Of a stretch of 15,432 nucleotides of DNA, positions 7,215 to 14,356 are shown one piece after another. Numbering within the stretch: position 1 is the first letter of the stretch; each line of letters opens with the position of its first letter. Origin of the DNA: an uncultured Marvinbryantia sp. (GTDB taxonomy: Bacteria; Bacillota; Clostridia; Lachnospirales; Lachnospiraceae); contig CANQJX010000017.1 in the NCBI GenBank assembly GCA_947624335.1, forward strand, positions 1 through 15,432, given 5' to 3'. Below the pieces are notes generated by a model. The model ran no database searches, was not told the DNA's origin, and saw only the letters and a list, made by a program, of their open reading frames with translations. The translations under genes were made by a program, and so were the position numbers.

Positions 7215-7220
7215 CCTGCG

Positions 7221-8153
7221 CTAAATAACAAGCCTGGCCGCTCCATAGATGCCCGCGTCATTTCCCAGTTCCGCAAGGGCAAACTGTGTTTCCTTGCAGG
7301 GAAGAAACGCGTATTCCCTGTAGTACTTTTTGATAAAGTCCAGCAGGATCGGCCCCGCCTTGGATACGCCGCCGCCGATAACAAAAATTTCGGGATCGCA
7401 CACGCCGGCTACATTGGCGAGCGCCAGCCCCAGATATTTCCCGAATTCATCCGCAATCTCAAGAGCGACCGCGTCGTTCTCCTTCACAGCGTCAAACACT
7501 TCTTTCGCGGTGATTTCCCGGCTGCGCAGGATGGAGGGCGCGTCGTCTTTTGCCAGCCTGCGTTTTGCCAGATAGCTGATCCCGGTGGCGGACGCCACCT
7601 GCTCCAGACAGCCGCGGTTTCCGCAGTTGCAGTTTTCCTCCACCGAATCGGTAATGTGAATGTGGCCGATCTCGCCGCCGGCGCCATGCGTGCCGGTTAA
7701 AATCTGTCCGTCTACGATTATGCCGCCGCCTACGCCGGTTCCCAGAGTAATCAGCACCACATTGTGATATCCGGCTCCGCCGCCTTTCCACATTTCTCCC
7801 AGAGCCGCCACGTTAGCGTCGTTTCCCGCCTTTACATCCAGCCCGGTCAGGCGTTCCATCTGGCTGACAATATGTACATATCCCCAGTGAAGATTGACCG
7901 CCGCCGGAACTTCGCCTTCCTCGTTGACCGGTCCCGGAATGCCAAGCCCGACGCCCGCGATTTCCTCCCGGTCGAGATCCCGTTCGCGGATCTTGTCGGA
8001 AATCGTATCCGCTACGTCCGGAAGAATATAGCTTCCGTTGTTTTCCGTCCTGGTCGGAATTTCCCATTTTTCCAGCACCGTTCCTTTTACGTCAAACAGG
8101 CCGCATTTGATCGTCGTTCCCCCGATATCGATTCCAAAACAATATCTTTTCAT
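7221..8153 (-). CDS. glcK: ROK family glucokinase
   Basis: Phosphorylates cytoplasmic glucose to glucose-6-phosphate with ATP, feeding glycolysis from non-PTS uptake or polysaccharide breakdown. The 310-residue protein has the ROK layout: phosphate-binding DIGGTTIK (9-16), catalytic Asp112 in GNDANVAALGE, LGTGVGGGI (137-145), the Glu161/His164 pair in GEIGHIHI, and the structural zinc cluster CNCGNRGC (Cys175, Cys177, Cys182 with His164). FVIGGGVSKAGP near the end is the second nucleotide-binding segment. No N-terminal DNA-binding domain is present, so it is a kinase rather than a ROK repressor. The ATG has GGAGG ten bases upstream. It follows hprK by 18 bases and is probably co-transcribed with it; N-acylhexosamine specificity cannot be excluded but the sequence fits glucokinase best. 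Confidence 0.93.
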   Translation of the reverse strand: MKRYCFGIDIGGTTIKCGLFDVKGTVLEKWEIPTRTENNGSYILPDVADTISDKIRERDLDREEIAGVGLGIPGPVNEEGEVPAAVNLHWGYVHIVSQMERLTGLDVKAGNDANVAALGEMWKGGGAGYHNVVLITLGTGVGGGIIVDGQILTGTHGAGGEIGHIHITDSVEENCNCGNRGCLEQVASATGISYLAKRRLAKDDAPSILRSREITAKEVFDAVKENDAVALEIADEFGKYLGLALANVAGVCDPEIFVIGGGVSKAGPILLDFIKKYYREYAFLPCKETQFALAELGNDAGIYGAARLVI

Positions 8154-8171
8154 CTGTCCCTTTCCTCCGTT

Positions 8172-9107
8172 CTATGGTTCTCGTTTTTTCGTCAGATTTT
8201 GCTGCACGCGGTTGTACAGCTCCTGCGCCGCATTATATCCCATTTTTTTCTGCCGGTGATTCACCGCCGCCGCTTCCACAATAACCGCAAGATTTCTGCC
8301 GGGACGGATCGGCAGCGAGTGGCATACCACCCGGTTTCCGAGAAATTCCGTATATTCTTCTTCCAGCCCGAGGCGGTCGTATTCTTTGTCCCGGTCCCAC
8401 TCTTCCAGTTTGATGACAATATCAATCGTCTGCGTATTCTTCACCGCCTCCACGCCATACAGCGTCTTAATGTCAATGATGCCGATGCCGCGCAATTCTA
8501 TAAAATGCCGCGTGATATCCGGCGCGCTTCCGACTAGGCTGGCGTCGCTTACCTTATGGATTTCTACCACGTCGTCCGAGATCAGGCGGTGTCCGCGGCG
8601 GATCAGTTCCAGAGCCGCTTCGCTTTTTCCGATGCCGCTCTCGCCCATGATCAGCACGCCCTCTCCGTAAACGTCCACCAGCACGCCGTGAATGGAAATG
8701 CACGGCGCCAGTTCCACATTCAGCCAGCGGATAATCTCCGCCATAAAAGCGGACGTTTCTTTATCCGTAATAAAGACCGGCACGCCGTACTGTGTGGCAA
8801 TGCGCAGCAGATCCGCGTCCGGGACCGTCCGGGTGGTGTAAATGATGCACGGGCTTTTGTAAGATACAAACTGCTCGTAGATGGGCAGCTTCTTTTCCCG
8901 CGGAAGCCCTTCCAGATAGGTATATTCCACATAACCGACAATCTGGACGCGTTCCGAGGTAAAATGTTCAAAGTATCCGGTAAGCTGCAACGCCGCGCGG
9001 TTGATATCCGGCACGGTAATGCGGATCTGCGACAGATCCACATCCGGCGTAACATTTTTCAGGTTCATTTTCTCCACCACTCTGGTCAGAGATACGCTGC
9101 TCGCCAT
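8172..9107 (-). CDS. hprK: HPr kinase/phosphorylase
   Basis: Phosphorylates HPr (and Crh where present) on Ser46 when glycolytic intermediates are high and reverses this when they are low; P-Ser-HPr is the co-repressor of CcpA, so this is the sensor of carbon catabolite repression in Firmicutes. The 311-residue protein has the N-terminal domain (1-130), ISIHGVLVDVYG (137-148) with catalytic His140, the Walker A loop GESGIGKS (155-162), RLISDDVVEI (174-183) with Asp178/Asp179, the family signature RGIGIIDIKTLYG (206-218) and the IRPGRNLAVIVEAAAVN block (267-283). I chose the ATG at 9107 because a perfect AGGAGG lies seven bases upstream and a promoter sits just before it; the open frame runs 23 codons further but into that promoter. 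glcK follows by 18 bases. Confidence 0.97.
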   Translation of the reverse strand: MASSVSLTRVVEKMNLKNVTPDVDLSQIRITVPDINRAALQLTGYFEHFTSERVQIVGYVEYTYLEGLPREKKLPIYEQFVSYKSPCIIYTTRTVPDADLLRIATQYGVPVFITDKETSAFMAEIIRWLNVELAPCISIHGVLVDVYGEGVLIMGESGIGKSEAALELIRRGHRLISDDVVEIHKVSDASLVGSAPDITRHFIELRGIGIIDIKTLYGVEAVKNTQTIDIVIKLEEWDRDKEYDRLGLEEEYTEFLGNRVVCHSLPIRPGRNLAVIVEAAAVNHRQKKMGYNAAQELYNRVQQNLTKKREP

Positions 9108-9147
9108 ACTTGTTCCTCCTGTAAATCGTTTTCTGCGTGTTTTCTTA

Positions 9148-9176
9148 ACTATAGCACATCCGCCCTGCGACTTCAA
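9148..9176 (-). promoter_or_regulatory. Sigma-A promoter for hprK-glcK
   Basis: On the minus strand TTGAAG (9176-9171) and TATAGT (9153-9148) are separated by exactly 17 bases, with TGC directly before the -10 as an extended -10 element. Transcription should start near 9141, 34 bases before the hprK ATG. The -35 box overlaps the uvrC stop codon (9175-9173). It lets hprK-glcK be expressed independently of uvrC. Confidence 0.82.
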
Positions 9177-11011
9177 TGAAAGAAATCGTACACCTTCTGC
9201 GCCGCCGCGCGGTTCATCGACTCTGTCATTGCCAGTTCTTCCACGGACGCGTCGCGGATCGCCTCCAGCGATTTGAAGCGGCGCATCAGCGCTTTGCGGC
9301 GCAGTTCGCCGATTCCCCCGATCTCATCCAAAAGGGAATGTACCTGTTGTTTGCCGCGCAGGGAACGGTGATACTCGATGGCAAAGCGATGCGCTTCATC
9401 CTGAATCCTTGTGATCAGGCGGAATCCCTCCGAGCGGTGGTCTATGGGAATCTCCGCGTCCTGATAGTAAAGCCCGCGCGTGCGGTGATGGTCGTCTTTT
9501 ACCATTCCGCAGACCGGGATTGCAAGTTTTAGCTGCTCCAAAACCCGCAGCGCCACATTTACCTGTCCCTTTCCGCCATCCATCATAATCAGATCCGGGA
9601 AGCGGCTGAAGCTGCTAAACTCCCCGCCGCTTTCGCGTTCCGCAATCCCGTGCGCAAAACGCCGGCGAAGCACTTCCTCCATGCTCGCGTAATCGTCCGG
9701 TCCCTTTACGGATTGGATCTTAAATTTACGGTAATCGCTCGTCTTCGGCCTGCCTTTTTCATAGACGACCATGGAACCCACCGACTCGAAACCGCTGATG
9801 TTGGAAATATCGAACGCCTCCACGCGCACTACGTCTTTTAAGCCCAAAAGAGACGCGATCTCTTTCATCGCCCCGATTGTGCGCCCTTCCTCGCGTTTGA
9901 TCTTTTCCTTATCCTGCGTAAGCACCATCCGGGCGTTCTGCGCCGCCAGTTCTACCAGCTTTTCTTTTGTCCCTTTCTTCGGCACGCGGATGTACACCTT
10001 GCCGCCGCGGCGCGCGCTCAGCCATTGCTCGAGCAGTTCGCAGTCCTCGATCTCTTCCTGCAGCATGATCTCATGCGGAATAAACGGAGTCCCGGCGTAA
10101 AACTGTTTTAAAAAGCTGTCCAGAATCCCCGCAGGCGTATCATGCGGGGCCACGCGCAGATAAAAATGGTCTCTGCCGATCAGCTTCCCGGAGCGGACAA
10201 AAAATATCTGCACAACCGCGTCGCGTTCGTCGGACGCAAGGGCGACCACATCTTTATCTTCTCCGTCCCCCGAAGTAATTTTCTGTTTTTGCGCGATCTG
10301 TTTTACGCTGGCAAGCAGTTCCCGCTGCTCGATGGCCGCCTCGAAGTCCATGCGCTCCGCCGCTTCCTGCATCCGCTTCTCCAGCATCGCCAGAACCGGC
10401 TTATAATTTCCGTTCAGAAAATCCAGCGCCTGCGCCACGCGCGCGCGGTAATCTTCTGCGCTTACGTTCCCCTGACAGGGCGCCTCGCACTGATGGATAT
10501 GATAGTTCAGGCACGGCCGCTCCTTCCCGGCGTCTCTGGGCAGCGCGCGGCTGCAGGTGCGCAGCCGATACAGTTTATTGATCAGCTCGATGGTATCTTT
10601 CACCGCGCCCGCGCTGGTATAAGGGCCGAAATAACGCGCTTTGTCTTTCTTCATGCGGCGGGAAAACAGAACGCGCGGAAACGGCTCGTCGACCGTCACC
10701 TTGATAAAGGGATAGGTCTTATCGTCCTTGAGCATCGTATTATATTTGGGCCGGTGTTCCTTGATGAGATTACACTCCAAAACAAGCGCTTCCAGTTCCG
10801 AATCTGTGACAATATATTCAAAACGGCTGATTCTGGAAACCATCTGCTCAATCTTCGGCCCTTTGCTGCGGCTGCTCTGAAAATACTGGCGCACCCTGTT
10901 TCTGAGGCTGACCGCCTTGCCCACATAGATGATCGCGTCTTTCGCGTCATGCATAATATAAACTCCCGGTCGCGCCGGGAGTTTTTTTAGTTCTTCCTGA
11001 ATGTCAAACAT
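9173..11011 (-). CDS. uvrC: Excinuclease ABC subunit C
   Basis: The nuclease of nucleotide excision repair; recruited by UvrB to cut on both sides of a DNA lesion. The 612-residue protein is full length. In order: a GIY-YIG nuclease domain (about 12-95) with GVYIM, IIYVGKA and the metal-binding Glu79; four cysteines Cys153, Cys167, Cys175 and Cys179 matching the reported iron-sulfur site of UvrC; a UVR helical pair (about 205-240) for UvrB contact; the RNase H-like nuclease (about 385-550) with Asp401 in EAFDISN, Asp478 in MMDGGKGQ and His541 in DEAHRFA; and a C-terminal helix-hairpin-helix pair (about 563-612). I chose the ATG at 11011 because MFDIQEELKKLP is the usual start; its GAGGG site is 13 bases away, rather far. 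An ATG at 11038 overlapping the galE stop would add nine residues. galE lies 16 bases upstream. Confidence 0.97.
   Translation of the reverse strand: MFDIQEELKKLPARPGVYIMHDAKDAIIYVGKAVSLRNRVRQYFQSSRSKGPKIEQMVSRISRFEYIVTDSELEALVLECNLIKEHRPKYNTMLKDDKTYPFIKVTVDEPFPRVLFSRRMKKDKARYFGPYTSAGAVKDTIELINKLYRLRTCSRALPRDAGKERPCLNYHIHQCEAPCQGNVSAEDYRARVAQALDFLNGNYKPVLAMLEKRMQEAAERMDFEAAIEQRELLASVKQIAQKQKITSGDGEDKDVVALASDERDAVVQIFFVRSGKLIGRDHFYLRVAPHDTPAGILDSFLKQFYAGTPFIPHEIMLQEEIEDCELLEQWLSARRGGKVYIRVPKKGTKEKLVELAAQNARMVLTQDKEKIKREEGRTIGAMKEIASLLGLKDVVRVEAFDISNISGFESVGSMVVYEKGRPKTSDYRKFKIQSVKGPDDYASMEEVLRRRFAHGIAERESGGEFSSFSRFPDLIMMDGGKGQVNVALRVLEQLKLAIPVCGMVKDDHHRTRGLYYQDAEIPIDHRSEGFRLITRIQDEAHRFAIEYHRSLRGKQQVHSLLDEIGGIGELRRKALMRRFKSLEAIRDASVEELAMTESMNRAAAQKVYDFFH
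10960..10988 (+). other. Terminator-like hairpin antisense to uvrC start
   Basis: On the plus strand AAACTCCCGG (10960-10969) pairs perfectly with CCGGGAGTTT (10975-10984) around a five-base TCGCG loop, and a run of seven T spans 10982-10988. Structurally it is a textbook intrinsic terminator for plus-strand transcription, but no plus-strand gene lies upstream. In the uvrC message the same hairpin forms about 27-50 bases into the coding sequence, where it encodes the conserved LPARPGV. Confidence 0.5.
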
Positions 11012-11027
11012 TGTCTTAGCGCTACCC

Positions 11028-12044
11028 TCAATCCGCATAGCCGTTCGGGTTACGGCTCTGCCATCTCCAACTGTCCGCGCACATTTCATCGATGCCCTTT
11101 TCGGCAACCCATCCAAGCTCCCTCTTTGCTTTGGAAGGATCCGCGTAGCACGCTGCAATGTCTCCGGCGCGGCGCGGTTTGATCACATACGGCAATTTCT
11201 TTGCGCATGCCTTTTCGTAGGCGTGCAGCACGTCGAGCACGCTGCAGCCCTTGCCGGTTCCCAGGTTATAAATGCAGACGCCCGACTTCTGGAGCAGCTT
11301 TTGGATCGCTTTTACATGCCCCTTGGCCAGATCGACCACATGGATATAATCGCGCACGCCCGTACCGTCCGGCGTATCGTAATCGTTTCCGAATACCCCC
11401 AGCGCTTCCAGCCTTCCCACCGCCACCTGCGCAATGTACGGCACCAGATTATTGGGAATCCCTTTCGGGTCTTCGCCGATCAGGCCGCTTTCATGGGCGC
11501 CGATCGGGTTAAAGTAGCGCAGAAGCACCACGTTCCATTCGGGATCGGCCGCGTTCAGGTCGGTTAAAACCTGCTCCAGCATCCCTTTTGTCTGTCCGTA
11601 GGGATTCGTGATTTTTCCCTTCGGGCAGTCCTCGGTAATGGGGACAAACGCGGGATCCCCGTATACGGTTGCGGAGGAACTGAAAATGATATTTTTTACT
11701 CCGTGGCTGCGCATCGCGTCGCACAGATGAAATGTTCCCGTCATATTATTGTGATAATATTCCAGGGGCTTCTCCACCGATTCGCCCACCGCCTTTAAGC
11801 CCGCAAAATGAATCACCGCATCCACCGCTTCTTTGTCAAACACTTCGCGAAGGGCCTCTTGATCCAGCAAATCCACCTGGTAAAACGCAAGTTTTTTCCC
11901 CGTGATCTGCTCTACCCGCTCCAGCGCTTTTCTGCTGGAGTTGGAAAGGTTATCTACCACGACGACATCGTAGCCCTCGTTTAGCAATTCCACGCAAGTA
12001 TGGCTGCCGATATAGCCGGCGCCGCCCGTTACTAAAATTTTCAT
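11028..12044 (-). CDS. galE: UDP-glucose 4-epimerase
   Basis: Interconverts UDP-glucose and UDP-galactose with bound NAD; supplies galactose for surface polysaccharides and closes the Leloir pathway. The 338-residue protein is the standard length for an extended short-chain dehydrogenase. It shows the NAD-binding GGAGYIGSHT (7-16), VDNLSNSS (30-37), VIHFAGLKAVGES (77-89), and the catalytic triad Ser124 in SSSATVYG with Tyr149 and Lys153 in NPYGQTKG, the same numbering as in E. coli GalE. LLRYFNPIGAH (174-184) is also typical. I chose the ATG at 12044, with a perfect AGGAGG seven bases upstream; the open frame extends 24 codons further into the neighbouring gene. It sits 35 bases after the nucleotidyltransferase gene and 16 before uvrC, suggesting one transcript and a UDP-sugar role with the former. 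Confidence 0.96.
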   Translation of the reverse strand: MKILVTGGAGYIGSHTCVELLNEGYDVVVVDNLSNSSRKALERVEQITGKKLAFYQVDLLDQEALREVFDKEAVDAVIHFAGLKAVGESVEKPLEYYHNNMTGTFHLCDAMRSHGVKNIIFSSSATVYGDPAFVPITEDCPKGKITNPYGQTKGMLEQVLTDLNAADPEWNVVLLRYFNPIGAHESGLIGEDPKGIPNNLVPYIAQVAVGRLEALGVFGNDYDTPDGTGVRDYIHVVDLAKGHVKAIQKLLQKSGVCIYNLGTGKGCSVLDVLHAYEKACAKKLPYVIKPRRAGDIAACYADPSKAKRELGWVAEKGIDEMCADSWRWQSRNPNGYAD

Positions 12045-12079
12045 CGCGAATCCTCCTGTTCTTTGCCGCGTATTCCGTC

Positions 12080-12994
12080 TCACCGAAGATGGGGATATAA
12101 CCCCTGCGCTTTCCACTCCTGCACCGCGCGCACAATCGCCGGCTTATCCTCTTTGTATGTGACGCCGTACCAGCGGTCTTTTGTTTTCAAAACCTGTACG
12201 GTCGCTTTTCCCCGCCGGATCAGGCTGTTTACCGCAAACGGAAGGAAATACTCGCATTTGAGCGGATCCCGCGCAAGGTTTTCCTGCAGAAATACCGGAA
12301 AGCCTTCCCGCAGCTCCGCCAGCATGCTTGTTCCGAATCCCCACATATTCATCGATACGATACTTTCCGCAGGAATCGCCGTCCAGCTTTTCCCTTCGTC
12401 TTCCGTATAGGCGGTTTCGCCGTTGCGGCGGCTGATGTGCGTGCGTTCCTGCAGATCCGTCAGCATCCCGTTTTCATCTGTCACGCAAATGCCCCTTGCC
12501 ACATGCCCATTTTCCGTCAGCGTATTTTCCAGAATATACCCCACCATCGCATAGCGGTATTTCTCATCATCCGTATGCGTCGTCAGATATTCATACATCG
12601 CGCGGTACGCATCCGGGCCGTAATAATCGTCCGCGTTGATCACGGCAAACGGCCCGTCGATCCTGTCCGCCGCGCAAAGCACCGCCTGCCCGGTTCCAAA
12701 CGGTTTTACCCTTCCCGGCGGAACGGCAAACCCGGCAGGCAGATCCGTCAGGCGCTGATACGCATAGGCAACCTCTGTCTGCGCTTCTATACGGCTGCCG
12801 ATCACAGCCCGAAATTCCGCTTCGTTTTCCTCTTTAATGATAAAAACTACTTTTCCAAAACCGGCGCGCATCGCGTCATAAATGGAAAAATCCATAATGA
12901 TATGCCCCTGCGCGTCAACCGGATCGATCTGCTTTAATCCGCCGTAACGGCTTCCCATCCCGGCAGCCATAATCACAAGCGTCGGCTTTTTCAT
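12080..12994 (-). CDS. Sugar-phosphate nucleotidyltransferase family protein
   Basis: A 304-residue cytoplasmic protein of the NTP-transferase fold, which couples a nucleoside triphosphate to a sugar phosphate. The nucleotide loop reads AAGMGSRYGGLKQIDP (10-25), a variant of the usual GGxGxRxxPLT; GTGQAVL (100-106) and VINADDYYG (118-126, metal-binding Asp122 or Asp123) follow, then ARGIC and MNMWGF (215-220), which are expected around the sugar site. It lacks a left-handed helix acetyltransferase domain. The sugar and base cannot be read from sequence; it is not a plain GalU or RmlA, whose start motifs differ. The ATG has AGGAGAAGAGGGGA directly upstream. It starts 12 bases after the amidase and ends 35 bases before galE, so a role in making a UDP-sugar for the envelope is a reasonable inference. 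Confidence 0.85.
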   Translation of the reverse strand: MKKPTLVIMAAGMGSRYGGLKQIDPVDAQGHIIMDFSIYDAMRAGFGKVVFIIKEENEAEFRAVIGSRIEAQTEVAYAYQRLTDLPAGFAVPPGRVKPFGTGQAVLCAADRIDGPFAVINADDYYGPDAYRAMYEYLTTHTDDEKYRYAMVGYILENTLTENGHVARGICVTDENGMLTDLQERTHISRRNGETAYTEDEGKSWTAIPAESIVSMNMWGFGTSMLAELREGFPVFLQENLARDPLKCEYFLPFAVNSLIRRGKATVQVLKTKDRWYGVTYKEDKPAIVRAVQEWKAQGLYPHLR

Positions 12995-13006
12995 TCCCCT
13001 CTTCTC

Positions 13007-14281
13007 CTAGCGATAATTTTTGCAAATTCCTTTTGCGTTAAAGCGATACGATACGCCGTTGATCACTTTGGTTCCCCCGGCGTACGGCTTTCCGTCTTTC
13101 CCCAGATAATACCAGTTTCCGTCGGAGCGCAGCCAGCGGTTTTTCAGCATTTTCCCGTCGACGGTGCTGAAATACAGCCTGCGTCCCTTCGATACCGTAA
13201 TCCATTTTTTCTTCATCACGCCGTTTTTGTCAAAGTAGTACTTATCTTTTCCGATTTTGTGCAGGCCGATACAGGCTTTGCCGTTTTTGGGGCTGAAATA
13301 ATATTTTTTGCCCTTATAGGTCCGCCAGCCGGTATATAATTTCCCCTTGCTGTTGGCATAATACTTACGTCCCTTATAAGTCACCAGGCCTTTCTGGCGC
13401 ACGCCGGACGCGTTGCTTAAATACATGCTTTTGCCGACCGTAAACACGCCGGTCTGCAAAACGCCTTTGGAATTAAAATAGTAATACTTTCCGCCGATCT
13501 TTTTCCAGGTCTTTTTTACTTTTACGCCGTTTTGATAATAGTACGTCTTGCCGCCCGCCGTCTGCCAGCCTGTTTTCGCGTCGCTTTTCTTTTTCAGCCC
13601 GTAATATTGGGCAATCCCTGTCGCATCCGCCACGCCCAGCCGCTTTAACTGCGTGTTCGAAGACAGAAACTGCTTGCAGTCATCCGGATTGTTTACAAAG
13701 CAATGCTCGATAATCATGCTCGGCATCTTGGCGCGCATTCCATACAGGATAATACCCAGCTCGTCGTCGTTCATCAGCCCGTTATTGCGCGTGCCCGCAT
13801 AACTGTTCAGTTGTTTTAGAATCGTAGTGCCAAGCTCCCTTGCTTCTTTTGCGTAAGCCTTTTTATTGGAATATTTTTTTACGCTCGGCACATACGCATA
13901 GGAACCGCTCTCTTTTCTCTGCTTCTTTTTGCTGGTCGAGTTTAAATGAATGCTTACCAGCGCCGTTGCGTTTTTGCTTTTGGCAATGTTGATTCTGGTC
14001 TCGCGGTCCATCGGCGCAATATGATCGGTCGATCTGGTCAGATAGACGTCCACGCCGGCATATTTTTCCAGTTCCGCCTTGGCATATTTGGCAATCTTCA
14101 GATTAAGCAGTTCTTCCCGGTAAGTGACTCCGCTCCATGTGCGCGTCGCCCCCGTCTCGGATCCGCCGTGCCCCGGGTCCAATACAATGACGATATTTTT
14201 TGCCTGTACGCCCGCGCACGGCAGAGCTGCCGCCGCCAGCATCAGTAATAAATACAAATACGTTCTGATCCGCTTTTTCAT
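13007..14281 (-). CDS. Secreted N-acetylmuramoyl-L-alanine amidase with cell-wall-binding repeats
   Basis: Cuts the bond between N-acetylmuramic acid and the stem peptide of peptidoglycan outside the cell. The 424-residue protein starts with a Sec signal peptide (basic MKKRIR, hydrophobic core, likely cleavage after VQA at 27). An Amidase_3 zinc domain (about 29-228) follows with His38 in LDPGHGGSETGA, Glu57 in REELLN, His112 in SIHLNS and catalytic Glu192 in IIEHCFVNN, so the active site is complete. Residues 237-424 are nine repeats of about 20 residues (described separately). I chose the ATG at 14281, with AAGGGG nine bases upstream and the signal peptide directly after it; the open frame is 12 codons longer. 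It lies downstream of ftsZ beyond a terminator, which fits a role in cell separation (inference). Confidence 0.93.
   Translation of the reverse strand: MKKRIRTYLYLLLMLAAAALPCAGVQAKNIVIVLDPGHGGSETGATRTWSGVTYREELLNLKIAKYAKAELEKYAGVDVYLTRSTDHIAPMDRETRINIAKSKNATALVSIHLNSTSKKKQRKESGSYAYVPSVKKYSNKKAYAKEARELGTTILKQLNSYAGTRNNGLMNDDELGIILYGMRAKMPSMIIEHCFVNNPDDCKQFLSSNTQLKRLGVADATGIAQYYGLKKKSDAKTGWQTAGGKTYYYQNGVKVKKTWKKIGGKYYYFNSKGVLQTGVFTVGKSMYLSNASGVRQKGLVTYKGRKYYANSKGKLYTGWRTYKGKKYYFSPKNGKACIGLHKIGKDKYYFDKNGVMKKKWITVSKGRRLYFSTVDGKMLKNRWLRSDGNWYYLGKDGKPYAGGTKVINGVSYRFNAKGICKNYR
13010..13573 (-). repeat. Nine cell-wall-binding (CW/glucan-binding type) repeats in the amidase
   Basis: Nine tandem protein repeats of 20-22 residues, of the pattern G-W/x-xx-x-GKxYYF-xx-G-xxxxG. 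Examples are GWRTYKGKKYYFSPKNGKA (318-336) and TWKKIGGKYYYFNSKGVLQ (258-276). They are divergent from each other at the DNA level, so not recent duplications. Copies are rich in Lys and Tyr; several lack the tryptophan usual in choline-binding modules, so choline binding is not implied. Confidence 0.85.
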
Positions 14282-14314
14282 TTTTATGTACCCCTTATTT
14301 CTTTTTCGTTTTAT

Positions 14315-14348
14315 CAAAGAAGGCTGATGCAGTCGCTGCAGCAGCCTT
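14315..14348 (-). terminator. Intrinsic terminator of ftsZ
   Basis: On the minus strand AAGGCTG (14348-14342) pairs with CAGCCTT (14326-14320); after one mismatch an inner TGCAG/CTGCA stem closes a CGA loop. CTTTG follows, a short T run. The hairpin begins 8 bases after the ftsZ stop codon. The weak T run means some read-through to the amidase gene is possible. Confidence 0.78.
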
Positions 14349-14356
14349 GATTGTCG

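Noticed and set aside
9117..9134. Sequence like a CcpA operator (AGAAAACGATTTACA, minus strand) between the hprK promoter and start codon.
   Set aside because: It lacks the leading T and the final CA is one base out of register with the cre consensus, so it is not a credible site.
14282..14356. Search for an amidase promoter between ftsZ and the amidase gene.
   Set aside because: GATAAA after the terminator resembles a -10 but no acceptable -35 lies 16-18 bases upstream, so I do not list a promoter; the amidase may depend on read-through or a non-sigma-A promoter.
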